Shown here: positions 16,436 to 25,760 of the stretch, piece by piece
Numbering within the stretch: position 1 is the first letter of the stretch
How the letters are laid out: each line of letters begins with the position of its first letter
NCBI RefSeq assembly: GCF_001612635.1
Contig: NZ_BDAV01000014.1
Coordinates: 124,001-188,000, forward strand
Reading direction: 5' to 3'
Length of the DNA: 64,000 nt
Source: Nocardia africana NBRC 100379
GTDB lineage: Bacteria > Actinomycetota > Actinomycetes > Mycobacteriales > Mycobacteriaceae
Notes under the pieces: generated by a model
Database searches by the model: none
The model's input: the letters and a program-made list of their open reading frames with translations, nothing else
Told to the model about the DNA's origin: nothing
Position numbers and translations under genes: made by a program

Positions 16436-17565
16436 CGGGAGATCACCTCGGTGGCCACCAGCATCCGGCTCACGCGCAGGAATTCGTCGTTCTCGGCGGC
16501 CAAGCCGATGGTGGTGCGCAGATAGCCGGGAATGCCGACGTCGCGGATCAGCACGCCCTCGTTCAGATAGCGCTGCCAGGTGCGGGGTGCGTCGGCGAAG
16601 TAGCCGAACAGCAGGAAGTTCGCATCCGAGGGCACGACCTCGAACCCCATCTCCCGCAACGCCTTCGCCACCCGTTCCCGCTGCGCGGCGAGTTCGGCGA
16701 CACTGGCCAGCGTTTCGTCGGCGTGGCGCAGCGCGGCGCGGGCGGCGGCCTGGGTCACCACCGACAGGTGGTAGGGCAACCGCACCAGCAGCATCGCCTC
16801 GATCACCGCGGGCGCGGCGACCAGATAGCCGAGCCGCCCACCGGCGAAGGCGAAGGCCTTGCTCATGGTGCGGCTGACCACCAGCTTCGCCGGATACCGG
16901 TCGATGAGTGCGAGGGCGCTGGGCGCGGCGGAGAACTCGCCGTACGCCTCGTCGACCACCACGATGCCCGGCGCCGCCTCGAGCAGGCGCTCCAGATCGG
17001 CGAGGGCGATCGAATGCCCGGTCGGGTTGTTCGGGCTGGTCACGAACACCACATCGGGGCGGCGGTCGGCGATCACCGCGGCCGCATAGTCGATGTCGAG
17101 GGAGAAGTCGCTGTTGCGCTCGGCCTCGATCCACTCGGTGTCGATGCCCTCGGAGATGATCGGGTGCATCGAATACGAGGGCACGAAGCCGAGGGCGCTG
17201 CGGCCGGGCCCGCCGAAGGCCTGCAGCAGCTGTTGCAGAATCTCGTTGGAGCCGTTGGCCGCCCAGACGTTCGCCGTCTGCACGGTGACACCGGTCTGGC
17301 GGGTCAGGTACGCGGCCAGGTCGGTGCGCAGCGCCACCGCGTCGCGGTCGGGGTAGCGGTGCAGGTCGGCGGCGGCGGCGCGAATGGATTCGGCCACGTC
17401 GTCGATCAGCGCCCGGCTCGGCGGATGCGGATTCTCGTTGGTGTTCAGCTGCACCGGCACCGCCAATTGCGGTGCGCCGTACGGGCTCTTACCGCGCAGG
17501 TTCTCGCGCAGCGGCAGATCGTCGAGGGTCGCCGCGGCGCCCGGGATATCGGCGGTCGTGGTCAT
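16432..17565 (-). CDS. hisC: Histidinol-phosphate aminotransferase
   Basis: PLP enzyme converting imidazole acetol phosphate and glutamate to histidinol phosphate. The 377-residue fold-type I aminotransferase shows VQLNTNENPHPPS near the N-terminus, WAANGSNEILQQLL, SPNNPTGHS, VVDEAYGEF and the PLP-lysine region SRTMSKAFAFAGGRLGY. Its ATG overlaps the hisD stop (ATGA) and its stop overlaps hisB, so hisD-C-B-H is one coupled operon. Confidence 0.97.
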   Translation of the reverse strand: MTTTADIPGAAATLDDLPLRENLRGKSPYGAPQLAVPVQLNTNENPHPPSRALIDDVAESIRAAAADLHRYPDRDAVALRTDLAAYLTRQTGVTVQTANVWAANGSNEILQQLLQAFGGPGRSALGFVPSYSMHPIISEGIDTEWIEAERNSDFSLDIDYAAAVIADRRPDVVFVTSPNNPTGHSIALADLERLLEAAPGIVVVDEAYGEFSAAPSALALIDRYPAKLVVSRTMSKAFAFAGGRLGYLVAAPAVIEAMLLVRLPYHLSVVTQAAARAALRHADETLASVAELAAQRERVAKALREMGFEVVPSDANFLLFGYFADAPRTWQRYLNEGVLIRDVGIPGYLRTTIGLAAENDEFLRVSRMLVATEVISR

Positions 17566-18899
17566 GACAGGGCCTCGAAACGCACCTGCACGGCCTGGCC
17601 GTGCGCCGGCAGATCCTCGGCATTGGCCAGCGAGACCACGTGTCCGGCAACATCTTTCAGCGCGGCTTCGCTGTATTCGACGACGTGGATACCGCGCAGG
17701 AAGGTCTGCACGCTCAGACCCGAGGAGTGGCGCGCGCACCCGGCGGTGGGCAGGACGTGATTCGATCCGGCGCAGTAGTCGCCGAGACTCACCGGCGACC
17801 ACGCACCGACGAAGACCGCGCCCGCGCTGCGGACCCGTCCGGCGACCGCGGCCGCGTCGGCGGTCTGGATCTCGAGGTGTTCGGCGGCGTAGGCGTTGAC
17901 GACCCGCAGCCCCTGCTCGATGTCGTCGACGAGCACGACCCCGGACTGCTTGCCGGACAACGCCTCCGAGACCCGTTCCCGGTGCTTGACCACCGCGAGC
18001 TGGGTGGTGATCGCGGCGTCGACCGCATCGGCCAGCGCCGCGCTGTCGGTGACGAGCACGCTGGCGGCGAGTACATCGTGTTCGGCCTGGGAGATCAGAT
18101 CGGCGGCCACGTGTGCGGGATCGGCGGTGCCGTCGGCGAGGATCGCGATCTCGGTGGGACCGGCCTCGGCGTCGATGCCGACCAGGCCGCGGCAGAGCCG
18201 CTTGGCGGCGGTGACGTAGATGTTGCCCGGACCGGTGATCATGTCGACGGGCGCGAGCTGCGCGCCGTCGGTGTCGGTGCCGCCGTAGGACAGCAACGCG
18301 ACCGCCTGGGCGCCGCCGACCGCCCACACCTCCTCGACGCCGAGCAGCATCGCCGCGGCGAGAATCGTCGGATGCGGCAGTCCGCCGAACTGCGCCTGCG
18401 GCGGCGAGGCCACCACCAGCGAGTCCACGCCCGCGGCCTGCGCGGGGACGACGTTCATGACGACGCTGGACGGGTAGACGGCATTGCCGCCGGGCACATA
18501 GAGACCGACGCGCTCGACCGGGACCCAGCGTTCGGTGACGGTGCCGCCGGGCACCACCTCGGTGGTGGTGTCGGTGCGGCGCTGGTCGGCGTGCACCTTC
18601 CGAGTGCGCTCGATGGCCACCTCGAGCGCCGCGCGCACGGCCGGATCCAGTTCGGCGAGGGCCTTGTCGAGTTCGGCGGCCGGGACGCGCACGCTCGCCG
18701 GGGCGATGCCGTCGAATTTCGCGCTGAACTCCTGCGCGGCCTCGACACCGCGGTCGCGGATCGCCTCCACCACCGGCCGCACATGATGCAGCACCGAGTC
18801 CACGTCCACTCCCCCGCGCGGCAGCGCCGCGCGCAGTTCGGCAGCGGAGGGCGTACGTCCGCGCAGATCCACGCGGGCGAGCTCGATGCGGCTAGTCAT
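17562..18899 (-). CDS. hisD: Histidinol dehydrogenase
   Basis: Zinc enzyme that oxidises histidinol to histidine in two NAD-dependent steps. The 445-residue protein has VPGGNAVYPSSVVMNVVPA, the family signature in ITGPGNIYVTAAKRLC and DAEAGPTEIAILAD, zinc and catalytic residues in SQAEHD, and HVLPTAGCARHSSGLSV. ATG 18899 (MTSRIELARVDL) is chosen; an upstream in-frame start at 18947 adds 16 unconserved residues. It is the first gene of the his operon; a stem-loop at 19014-19049 separates it from the upstream unit. Confidence 0.97.
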   Translation of the reverse strand: MTSRIELARVDLRGRTPSAAELRAALPRGGVDVDSVLHHVRPVVEAIRDRGVEAAQEFSAKFDGIAPASVRVPAAELDKALAELDPAVRAALEVAIERTRKVHADQRRTDTTTEVVPGGTVTERWVPVERVGLYVPGGNAVYPSSVVMNVVPAQAAGVDSLVVASPPQAQFGGLPHPTILAAAMLLGVEEVWAVGGAQAVALLSYGGTDTDGAQLAPVDMITGPGNIYVTAAKRLCRGLVGIDAEAGPTEIAILADGTADPAHVAADLISQAEHDVLAASVLVTDSAALADAVDAAITTQLAVVKHRERVSEALSGKQSGVVLVDDIEQGLRVVNAYAAEHLEIQTADAAAVAGRVRSAGAVFVGAWSPVSLGDYCAGSNHVLPTAGCARHSSGLSVQTFLRGIHVVEYSEAALKDVAGHVVSLANAEDLPAHGQAVQVRFEALS

Positions 18900-19013
18900 A
18901 GCGGTGTGAAATCCTTGTCTGTCCGGCCGGTCTGTGCTGGTCATCACATCGAAGCGAAAGCTCCGGACCGCCTACCAGCCTATCGGGTCGGCGCCAGTGG
19001 ATATCCGCCGCCC

Positions 19014-19049
19014 GAGCCGGATGCGGCGCCCCGCCCCCGCATCCGGCTC
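19014..19049 (-). terminator. Strong stem-loop between the AKR/monooxygenase pair and hisD
   Basis: GAGCCGGATGCGG (19014-19026) pairs perfectly with CCGCATCCGGCTC (19037-19049) across a 10-base loop. It begins 13 bases after the monooxygenase stop in the direction of transcription and lies upstream of hisD. No T-tract follows, as is common for actinobacterial terminators. Confidence 0.65.
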
Positions 19050-19062
19050 CGGCCGCGGCGAC

Positions 19063-19350
19063 TCATTCCGGCACCAGGCGATACAGCGTCATCGGCTCGG
19101 CCAGGATCAGATCCAGGACCTCGGCGATATGACGGAAGTGCGGGGTCGCGAAATGAGCCTCGAGCGCGTCCGGCCCGTGCCAGCGCTCCACCACGACCAT
19201 GCGAGCCGGATCGTTGGGGTCGGCGTAGGGCCGGTAGTCCAGGCATCCGGGTTCGGCGAGCGACGGTTCGATCATCGCCTCCAGGGCTGTGCGCAGCCGA
19301 TCCTCCCGGCCGGGCCGGGCGTGCAGTTCGGCGACGACGTGCAGGTCCAT
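19063..19350 (-). CDS. Antibiotic biosynthesis monooxygenase (ABM/YgiN-like) domain protein
   Basis: Small ferredoxin-like alpha-beta dimer of the ABM family; members oxidise quinols or aromatic compounds without cofactors. The 95-residue protein starts MDLHVVAELHARPGREDRL and contains EPGCLDYRPYADPNDP, MVVVERWHGPDALEAHFATP and HFRHI, typical of the family. GGAGGAGAACGCC precedes ATG 19350. It lies 29 bases after the aldo/keto reductase on the same strand, so the two probably form an operon. Substrate unknown. Confidence 0.85.
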   Translation of the reverse strand: MDLHVVAELHARPGREDRLRTALEAMIEPSLAEPGCLDYRPYADPNDPARMVVVERWHGPDALEAHFATPHFRHIAEVLDLILAEPMTLYRLVPE

Positions 19351-19379
19351 GGCGTTCTCCTCCGATCGTGCGGACGGGT

Positions 19380-20414
19380 TCACGGCCGGACCGGACCGGT
19401 ACCGGCTCCGGTGGCGACCAGCGCGGCGGTGATCTCGGCCTGATCGTCGGCGGTGAGTACCAGGTCGCGAGCCCCCGCCCAGCCGTCGATCTGTGCCGGC
19501 GTGCGGGCGCCGACGATCGCCCCGGTGATGCCGGGCCAGCCCGTGACCCAGGCCAGCGCCACCTCCGCCACCCCGACGCCGTGCCGGGCGGCGATCGGGC
19601 GCAGCGCGTCGACGAAGGCGAGATTGACCGGCAGGTCGGTGGTGAACTCGGCATAACCGCGGCGCCAGTCGTCGGCGGCGAGCACGCGGTCGGCGGTGAA
19701 CGCGCCGGTGAGCAGGCCCGACTGCAGCGGCGAATAGGCGATCACACCGGTGTCGTGCGCGGCCGCCCATGCGATCTCCGGCGCCGCGACGCGGTTGAGC
19801 GCCGAGAACGGCGGCTGGATCGCATCGACATGCGCGATGGATTCGGCGATATCGAGTTGCCGCACATCGTGATTGGACAGGCCGACGGCACGCACCTTGC
19901 CTTCCTTGCGCAGGTCCGCCATCAGCTGCCAGTACTCCTCGAGCGGCGTGGCGTCGCCGGTCGGTTCGCCCTCGGCGCCGTAGACGAAGCGGGCGCCGGT
20001 ATCGGGCCAGTGCACCTGGTACAGGTCGATGTGGTCGGTGCCGAGGCGGCGCAGCGAATTCTCCAGTTCGCGGCGGACCGTCTCCGGCCGCATCACCCGC
20101 AGCGGCGGGCCGTTCGGGTCATCGCCGTCTTCCCAGATCAGGCCGGTCTTGGTGAAGATGTACGGGCGCTCCCGCTCCGGGATTCCGGCCAGCGCGCGGC
20201 CGACGAGTTGCTCGGCATGCCCGAGTCCGTAGGCGGCCGCGGTGTCGATCCAGTTGAGTCCGGCGCCGACGGCGTGCCGGATGGCGGCCACCGAATCGGT
20301 GTCGTCGGTGCTGCCCCACGAATACTGCCAGCCGGGTCCGGAGATCACCCAGGTGCCGAAACCCACTGGTGTGATGTCCATTCCGGTGCTGCCAAGGCGG
20401 CGGGTGGTGCTCAT
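19380..20414 (-). CDS. Aldo/keto reductase
   Basis: NADPH-dependent oxidoreductase of the AKR superfamily, probably cytoplasmic. The 344-residue barrel shows RRLGSTGMDITPVGFGTWVI at the start, the catalytic Asp and Tyr in DTAAAYGLGHAE, Lys in FTKTGL and His in YQVHWPD, with AIVGARTPAQIDGW as the cofactor-binding end. AAGGAGACGCGTCG precedes ATG 20414. It is divergent from the XRE regulator at 20557, which may control it. Substrate cannot be told from sequence. Confidence 0.92.
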   Translation of the reverse strand: MSTTRRLGSTGMDITPVGFGTWVISGPGWQYSWGSTDDTDSVAAIRHAVGAGLNWIDTAAAYGLGHAEQLVGRALAGIPERERPYIFTKTGLIWEDGDDPNGPPLRVMRPETVRRELENSLRRLGTDHIDLYQVHWPDTGARFVYGAEGEPTGDATPLEEYWQLMADLRKEGKVRAVGLSNHDVRQLDIAESIAHVDAIQPPFSALNRVAAPEIAWAAAHDTGVIAYSPLQSGLLTGAFTADRVLAADDWRRGYAEFTTDLPVNLAFVDALRPIAARHGVGVAEVALAWVTGWPGITGAIVGARTPAQIDGWAGARDLVLTADDQAEITAALVATGAGTGPVRP

Positions 20415-20556
20415 CGACGCGTCTCCTTCGTTCGCGCCGCCCCGATGGCGGCGCCGAAATCCAGACTCGTCACCGGTGTCGCCGGCTACCAGTGCGTGCC
20501 GAGCCTGGGCATGCGGTGACCAGGCTGAGCGCGGCCGGGCGCGCGATACTGGCCGC

Positions 20557-21408
20557 ATGAGCCTGGATCGACGCGCCGAACTCGGGGAATTCCTGCGATC
20601 GCGCCGTGCCCGTCTGCGCCCGGAGGAGGTGGGACTGGCCGAGCACGGCACCCGCCGCCGGGTGCCGGGGTTGCGCCGCGAGGAGCTGGCACTGCTGGCC
20701 GGGGTGAGTGTGGATCACTACGTGCGCCTGGAACAGGGCCGCACGCTGCACTTTTCGGAGTCGGTGCTGGACGCGGTGGCGCGGGCGTTGCGACTGAACC
20801 CACTCGAACGCGACCACCTGTACCGGCTGGCGCGGCCGTGGTCGGGCACCGAACCCGCTGCCGCGCAACAGGTACGGCCCGGTTTGCGGCGACTGCTCGA
20901 CACCGCGGACGTGCCCGCCTACATCGTCGGCCGCGGGACCGACGTGCTGGCCTGGAACCGCGCGGCCGCCGCGCTGATCACCGATTTCGGCGCACTGCCG
21001 CCCGGGCAGCGCAATCTGGCGCGGCTTGTGTTCTTCGACGAGGGAATGCGCGAACTGTACGAGGACTGGCCGGCCAAGGCCGCCGACGTCGTCGCCTATC
21101 TCCGGCTGGACGCGGCCCGCAATCCCGGCGACCACGGCATCGCGGCGCTGATCGACGAATTGCGGCGGCGTGGTGCGGATTTCGAGCGGCTGTGGTCGCG
21201 CCACGAGGTGAAGGACAAGACCCACGGCCACTACGTCTACCGGCACCCGGTGGTCGGCCGGCTGGACCTGGGCTTCGAAACGCTGCGACTGCCCGACGAC
21301 CCCGATCAGGCGCTGATCGTCCACACGGTCGAGCCCGATTCGCCGAGCGCGACCGCTCTGCGCCTACTCACCGACTGGACGGCCGACACCGAAACCGCTG
21401 CGCGATAG
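20557..21408 (+). CDS. XRE-family regulator with MmyB-like C-terminal domain
   Basis: The 283-residue protein has an N-terminal helix-turn-helix (LGEFLRSRRARLRPEEVGL, then GLRREELALLAGVSVDHYVR and LEQGR) and a C-terminal MmyB-like ligand-binding domain (PAYIVGRGTDVLAWNRAAAA, LVFFDEGMRELYEDW, then RHPVVGRLDLGFETLRLP). MmyB-type domains are known or predicted to bind fatty-acid-like ligands. It is divergent from the aldo/keto reductase with a 142-base shared intergenic region, the usual arrangement in which such regulators control the adjacent short-chain or aldo/keto reductase. Confidence 0.92.
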   Translation: MSLDRRAELGEFLRSRRARLRPEEVGLAEHGTRRRVPGLRREELALLAGVSVDHYVRLEQGRTLHFSESVLDAVARALRLNPLERDHLYRLARPWSGTEPAAAQQVRPGLRRLLDTADVPAYIVGRGTDVLAWNRAAAALITDFGALPPGQRNLARLVFFDEGMRELYEDWPAKAADVVAYLRLDAARNPGDHGIAALIDELRRRGADFERLWSRHEVKDKTHGHYVYRHPVVGRLDLGFETLRLPDDPDQALIVHTVEPDSPSATALRLLTDWTADTETAAR

Positions 21409-21434
21409 CGACATTCGTCTTCGCGGCGGCGCAA

Positions 21435-22040
21435 TCACACTCCGTGGCGCCGGCGCAGCGTCTCCACTCCCTCACCGATGAGGTCTTCCAGGGCGACGGG
21501 GCGGCCCACCGCGGCCAGCGCCAGCGCCTCGCCCGGCCCGCGAACTTCCGGGCCGGTGCCGGCGGACCAGTCCACATCGGTGGCGACGAAGCGCAGGCCG
21601 CGCGTGTATGTGCGCGGGCCGGCGAACGGGTCGGGATGGCGCAGCACCGCGATCAGGCGGTCGGCCGGGATGGTGCGGGGGCGGCCGAGGGGACGGCGGA
21701 TGTCCTGCTGATGCACCAGGATGTCGGCCAGGCCCAGGCTCGGCCACACGCCGGTGATGCGCTGTCCGGAGTTCTCGAATCGTTCGATGAGCTGCGCGGT
21801 GGTGAGGGCACGAGCCCGGTCGACGAGACCGTCGTTGACGCGGTCGGTGTTCAGCCGGTGGCCGAGGGCGAAGCGGGTGTAGCCGAGCAGCGACATCTCG
21901 TCGTAGAGCAGGTGCCCCACCACATCACGCACCCGCCATCCCGCGCACAGCGAGGGCGCCTCCCATTCGTCCTCGCTCAGATCACGCAGCAGCGTAATCA
22001 GTTCGGCCCGTTCGTCGTTCAGCAGCTGCCGAGTGCTCAC
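21435..22040 (-). CDS. Maleylpyruvate isomerase family mycothiol-dependent enzyme
   Basis: DinB-like four-helix bundle protein of the TIGR03083/MDMPI group; known relatives are metal enzymes that use mycothiol. The 201-residue protein has LLNDERAELITLLRDLSEDEW, the family signature PSLCAGWRVRDVVGHLLYDE and a second histidine-bearing motif LADILVHQQDIRRPLG. The three metal ligands are probably the His residues of these segments. It converges with the XRE gene (26 bases between stops) and lies downstream of the kinase gene on the same strand, 95 bases away. Substrate unknown. Confidence 0.85.
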   Translation of the reverse strand: MSTRQLLNDERAELITLLRDLSEDEWEAPSLCAGWRVRDVVGHLLYDEMSLLGYTRFALGHRLNTDRVNDGLVDRARALTTAQLIERFENSGQRITGVWPSLGLADILVHQQDIRRPLGRPRTIPADRLIAVLRHPDPFAGPRTYTRGLRFVATDVDWSAGTGPEVRGPGEALALAAVGRPVALEDLIGEGVETLRRRHGV

Positions 22041-22134
22041 GGCCCGAGACTACCGGGGGCACACCGGGCGCGACAGCTACCGCGGACGGATCGACGCCTC
22101 CGCCCGTGGGCGGAGACACCCGCCTGCGGCCGAA

Positions 22135-23697
22135 TCAGTGCGTGTCGCTGTCGATCAGCAGCTTCCCGCTGCTGCCCACCACGACGCGAAGTTCGATCGA
22201 CTTGGACTGACCGCCGTAGGTGATGCTGGCGACCGACATATCCACCGACCCATCGGAATTGGCACTGCTGCCGCCACCGCGTGCGCCCTCGATGGTGTTG
22301 TACGACGTGATCTGGTTCTGCTTCCAGTAGGTCGCGAAGGCCTGCTGGCTGCCGTACACCTGCTGCGCCGCGGGAGTGAGCAGATTCCATGCGGTGCCGG
22401 CGTTCTGGTCGACGAGGGCGTCGTAGAAGTTCTGGATGACACCGGCCGCCGAGCCGACGTCCGTCTTCCCGGCGCTCTTGGTCTGGCCCACGGCCGCGAC
22501 GCTCTGTGTCGAGGTACCCGCCTGCGCGGTGGCGGTCGACGACGGCGAATGCGCCTGCGAGCCCGGCGATTCCGTCTTGGCACCGCCGAACATCAGATAC
22601 AGCGCAGCGGCGACGATCACCAGACCGGCGGCGAAACCACCGGCGAACACCCACGGTTTCGCATTGCGGGTGGGTGTGGGTTCGGCGGCGGGCACGGGAT
22701 GGGAGCGGGTGGGATGCGCGGCGGCCGCAGCGGGACGCACCGGCTGCATCTCCGGCTCCGAGAGCACCGACGCGGTGGCCATCATCTCCGCGGTGGAGAT
22801 ATCCGCCTGTGCCGCACGGCGATCCAGTGTGCGGGTGCCCTGCCGGCGAGCACCGCGGTGGGTGGCCAGCATCCGAGTCGATTCGGCATCGACGGCCTGA
22901 TCCGCGAAATCGGCGAGCTGATCGCGCACGTCGGTCATGCTCGGCCGGTCCTCCGGCTCGAAGCTCAGCAGATCCAGCAGCAGATCGGTGAGCGGGCCGG
23001 CATTGCGCGGCTGGCTCAGCTGACCGTTGGCCGCGGCGTACAGCAACGCCAGGGGGTTCGGATTGGTGCCGTAGGGCGGCTCCCCCTCGAGAGCGTGGAA
23101 AAGCGTTGCGCCCAGCGCGAAGACATCGGCGGCCGGACTGGGTTCAGCGCCGCGGGCGACCTCGGGGGCCAGATATGCCGCGGTGCCGGAGATCAGGCCG
23201 GTGGCGGTGAGGTTGACATCTCCCTTGGCCTTGGAGATACCGAAGTCGGTGATCTTCACGGTGCCGTTGTCGCCGAGCAAGACGTTGCCGGGCTTGATGT
23301 CTCGATGCACGATGCCCGCGCGATGGGCGGCCACCAGCGCCGAGGCGACCTGCTCGCCGATGCGCGCCACCTGCGGCAGCGGCAGCGTCCCCTGCGAGGA
23401 CAGCACCACGGCCAGGCTCTGCGACGGCAGATATTCCATGATCAGGCAGGGATCGCCCTCGTGCTCGGTGATATCGAAGACCACGATCGCGTTGGGGTGC
23501 TGGAAGCGTGCCGCGTTGCGGGCCTCCCGAGACGCGCGCTGACGCACGATCTCTTTCTCACCCGGCGGCAGACTGGGCTGGGTGAGGATCTGCTTGATCG
23601 CGACCGACCGTTCGAGTCGTTCGTCGACGGCACGCCAGACGACGCCTGTGCCGCCGCTACCAATCCGCTCGACCAGGCGGTAATGCCCTGCGATCAC
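22135..23697 (-). CDS. Membrane Ser/Thr protein kinase with extracytoplasmic NTF2-like domain
   Basis: Hanks-type kinase of 520 residues. The N-terminal kinase domain has the glycine loop ERIGSGGTGVVW, Lys35 in VAIKQI, the catalytic loop HRDIKPGNVLL (Asp133) and DFG at about 151-153. A juxtamembrane linker rich in Thr, Ala and Arg follows, then one transmembrane helix (FAGGFAAGLVIVAAALYLMF), and an outside domain starting VIQNFYDALVDQNAGTAW that resembles SnoaL/NTF2-like folds. GTG 23697 is the only plausible start codon close to the kinase domain. It is downstream of the penicillin-binding lipoprotein on the same strand (233-base gap), suggesting a cell-wall sensing role. Confidence 0.93.
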   Translation of the reverse strand: MIAGHYRLVERIGSGGTGVVWRAVDERLERSVAIKQILTQPSLPPGEKEIVRQRASREARNAARFQHPNAIVVFDITEHEGDPCLIMEYLPSQSLAVVLSSQGTLPLPQVARIGEQVASALVAAHRAGIVHRDIKPGNVLLGDNGTVKITDFGISKAKGDVNLTATGLISGTAAYLAPEVARGAEPSPAADVFALGATLFHALEGEPPYGTNPNPLALLYAAANGQLSQPRNAGPLTDLLLDLLSFEPEDRPSMTDVRDQLADFADQAVDAESTRMLATHRGARRQGTRTLDRRAAQADISTAEMMATASVLSEPEMQPVRPAAAAAHPTRSHPVPAAEPTPTRNAKPWVFAGGFAAGLVIVAAALYLMFGGAKTESPGSQAHSPSSTATAQAGTSTQSVAAVGQTKSAGKTDVGSAAGVIQNFYDALVDQNAGTAWNLLTPAAQQVYGSQQAFATYWKQNQITSYNTIEGARGGGSSANSDGSVDMSVASITYGGQSKSIELRVVVGSSGKLLIDSDTH

Positions 23698-23896
23698 TTG
23701 GCCGGTTTCGATGGCACTACTCCGAGTTTCTCCGCGATCCGTGACTTACCGCGCGCGGGGTCATGTCCCGCGCGTGTTCCCGGACGAGTGTAGCGGGCGT
23801 GACGGGCCGCTTTGACGCCGGAGCGAGATCTGTGCGGAATATGTGTGACCACCATGCGATGCGGTCGAGATCAATCCGCTATACAGCGAGAGTATA

Positions 23897-23912
23897 TGTG
23901 ACGAACTTCACT
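23897..23912. promoter_or_regulatory. Crp-like palindrome upstream of the kinase gene
   Basis: TGTGACGAACTTCACT matches TGTGA-N6-TCACA at 9 of 10 positions. It lies in an A/T-richer part of the 233-base gap between the PBP stop (23931) and the kinase start (23697). Role as a Crp-family site is inferred. Confidence 0.35.
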
Positions 23913-23930
23913 CGACCGTAAGGTGCGCTA

Positions 23931-25697
23931 CTACTGATTCCGCAGGAAACGTCCGGCCGCCTCGACCGCCGGCGTCGAGCTCCCCGCATCGGCGACGAAC
24001 ACCGCGAGGGCCAGGTCGCCGTCGATGCCGACGAACCAGCCGTGCGCGTGGGTGTCGTCGATGTACTCGGCGGTGCCCGTCTTGCCGAGCATGCCCGGAA
24101 TGTCGGCGAGGCTGGTGGCCGTGCCGTTCGTAATCGTCTCGCGCATCATGGCTTTCACCTGATCGAGCACCGGCGCCGGCACGGGATCCGGCGTGTGATC
24201 CGCCTTTCCGGGCGAGCCCGCCACGATGGTGGGCGCCGGCACCGAACCGTGGGCGACGGTCGCGGCGACCAACGCCATGCCGAACGGCGACGCGGTCACC
24301 CGTCCCTGGCCGATGCCTTCTTCGACCCGCAGCGCGGACGTGTCCGCGGTGGGCACCTTTCCGGTCACCGTGGTCATGCCGGGAGCGGTGAAGTCCACAC
24401 CGAGGCCGAGTTGTGCGGCCGCACGGGTCAGTCCGTCGGGAGGAAGGTTCACCGCGAGCCGCCCCATCGTGGTGTTGCAGGACCGCGCGAAGGCCGTGTG
24501 CAGGGGAACCGTGCCGAGGTCGAAGTGGTTGTCGTTGGGGATCTGCCGGCCCTCGATGTTCTCGGTGCCGGGACAGGCGAGCATGGTGTCGGCGGTGACC
24601 TGCCCGGCCTGCAACGCGGCCGACACGGTGACCGTCTTGAAGGTCGAACCCGGCGGGTACAGGCCCGTCAATGCGATCGGGCCCTGGGCGTCGGCGGGCG
24701 CGTTCTGCCCCACGGCGAGGACGTCACCCGTGGACGGTCGCAGTACCACCATGGCGGCCGGAGTCGGGATCGGCGCGAGCGCGGCCTCGGCACGGCGCAG
24801 CATTCCGGTGTCGAGCGTGGTGGTGATGTCGCCGACGGGTCTCGGGTCCTGCCCGCCCACCGTGTGGGCACCGTCGGCGGCCTGCGCGCGCACGGCCCAG
24901 CCGGCCGCGGCATCGGTGCTGTGCTGCCACAGCTCGCTCACCCCGGACAGCGCCGGTGAGGTGAGGGTCTTGTCGACGGTGAGCAGCCGGGTCTGCGGCA
25001 CCAGCGTGACGTTCGGCAGCGCGGCGAGCCGATCCTGCACGGGGGTCAGATCACCGGCCCGCAACGCGATCGCGGTGACGGGTTTGCCCTGGGCCTTGTC
25101 CATGTCCTGGCGCAGGCTCGCCGCGGTGATGCTCGGATCGATCGGTCCCAGCAGGGCCGCAACGGCATTCGGGTCGGCGCCGGGAGCGAGCTGGACCAGG
25201 GTGACGACCTGCTGGGTCATCAGATCCGCGCCGCCGCGGTCGAGCACGCGCGCGGCCGGTTGCGGAGCCACGGTGTCGTAGGACAGCGGCCCGGTGTCGA
25301 GGCCGGGCGCCACCGTGGCCGGATTCCAACGGACCTTCCACTCGTCGCCGGATTCGTCGGCGGTACCGGTGGTGGTGTAGGCCCACTGATTTCCGGCCGT
25401 ACCGAAGGTCCAGGTGGTGGCGAGGCTGAACGTGGCGTGGTGGTCGGAGCGGTCCACCGACCGGACGTCGACGCGCACCTTCTTGCCGAGGCTGTCGAAG
25501 AGTGCGCCCAGGGTGGTCGTGGCCCGCGCCGGATCGCTGGTCACGGCGGCCGCGGCGGCCGGATCGCCGTGGCTCAGCGCATCGGCGAAGGTATGCACGC
25601 TGCGGTCGAGCCGGTCGGCGGAACTGTCTCCGGAACAAGCGGCGGCAGCGAGAATCGGGGCGGCGAGCAGGGCGAACAACTTCGATCCGGTGCGCAC
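23931..25697 (-). CDS. Penicillin-binding lipoprotein (PbpLipo-type transpeptidase)
   Basis: Class B penicillin-binding protein that crosslinks peptidoglycan. The 588-residue protein has a signal peptide with a lipobox-like AAAC (Cys21), an N-terminal NTF2-like MecA_N domain (about 25-135), a dimerisation region, and a transpeptidase domain with SxxK at PPGSTFK (Ser351), SCN in FARSCNTT and KTG in GKTGTAEY. The lipobox has Ala rather than Leu at -3, so lipidation is likely but not certain. It resembles the mycobacterial PbpLipo by architecture. The kinase lies downstream; nat lies upstream, 63 bases away. Confidence 0.92.
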   Translation of the reverse strand: MRTGSKLFALLAAPILAAAACSGDSSADRLDRSVHTFADALSHGDPAAAAAVTSDPARATTTLGALFDSLGKKVRVDVRSVDRSDHHATFSLATTWTFGTAGNQWAYTTTGTADESGDEWKVRWNPATVAPGLDTGPLSYDTVAPQPAARVLDRGGADLMTQQVVTLVQLAPGADPNAVAALLGPIDPSITAASLRQDMDKAQGKPVTAIALRAGDLTPVQDRLAALPNVTLVPQTRLLTVDKTLTSPALSGVSELWQHSTDAAAGWAVRAQAADGAHTVGGQDPRPVGDITTTLDTGMLRRAEAALAPIPTPAAMVVLRPSTGDVLAVGQNAPADAQGPIALTGLYPPGSTFKTVTVSAALQAGQVTADTMLACPGTENIEGRQIPNDNHFDLGTVPLHTAFARSCNTTMGRLAVNLPPDGLTRAAAQLGLGVDFTAPGMTTVTGKVPTADTSALRVEEGIGQGRVTASPFGMALVAATVAHGSVPAPTIVAGSPGKADHTPDPVPAPVLDQVKAMMRETITNGTATSLADIPGMLGKTGTAEYIDDTHAHGWFVGIDGDLALAVFVADAGSSTPAVEAAGRFLRNQ

Positions 25698-25760
25698 GCG
25701 GCCGACACTACCGCCGCGCGCCGCCGCGGTGCGGAAATCGGCCGCCCCGCGGGCCGCCGG

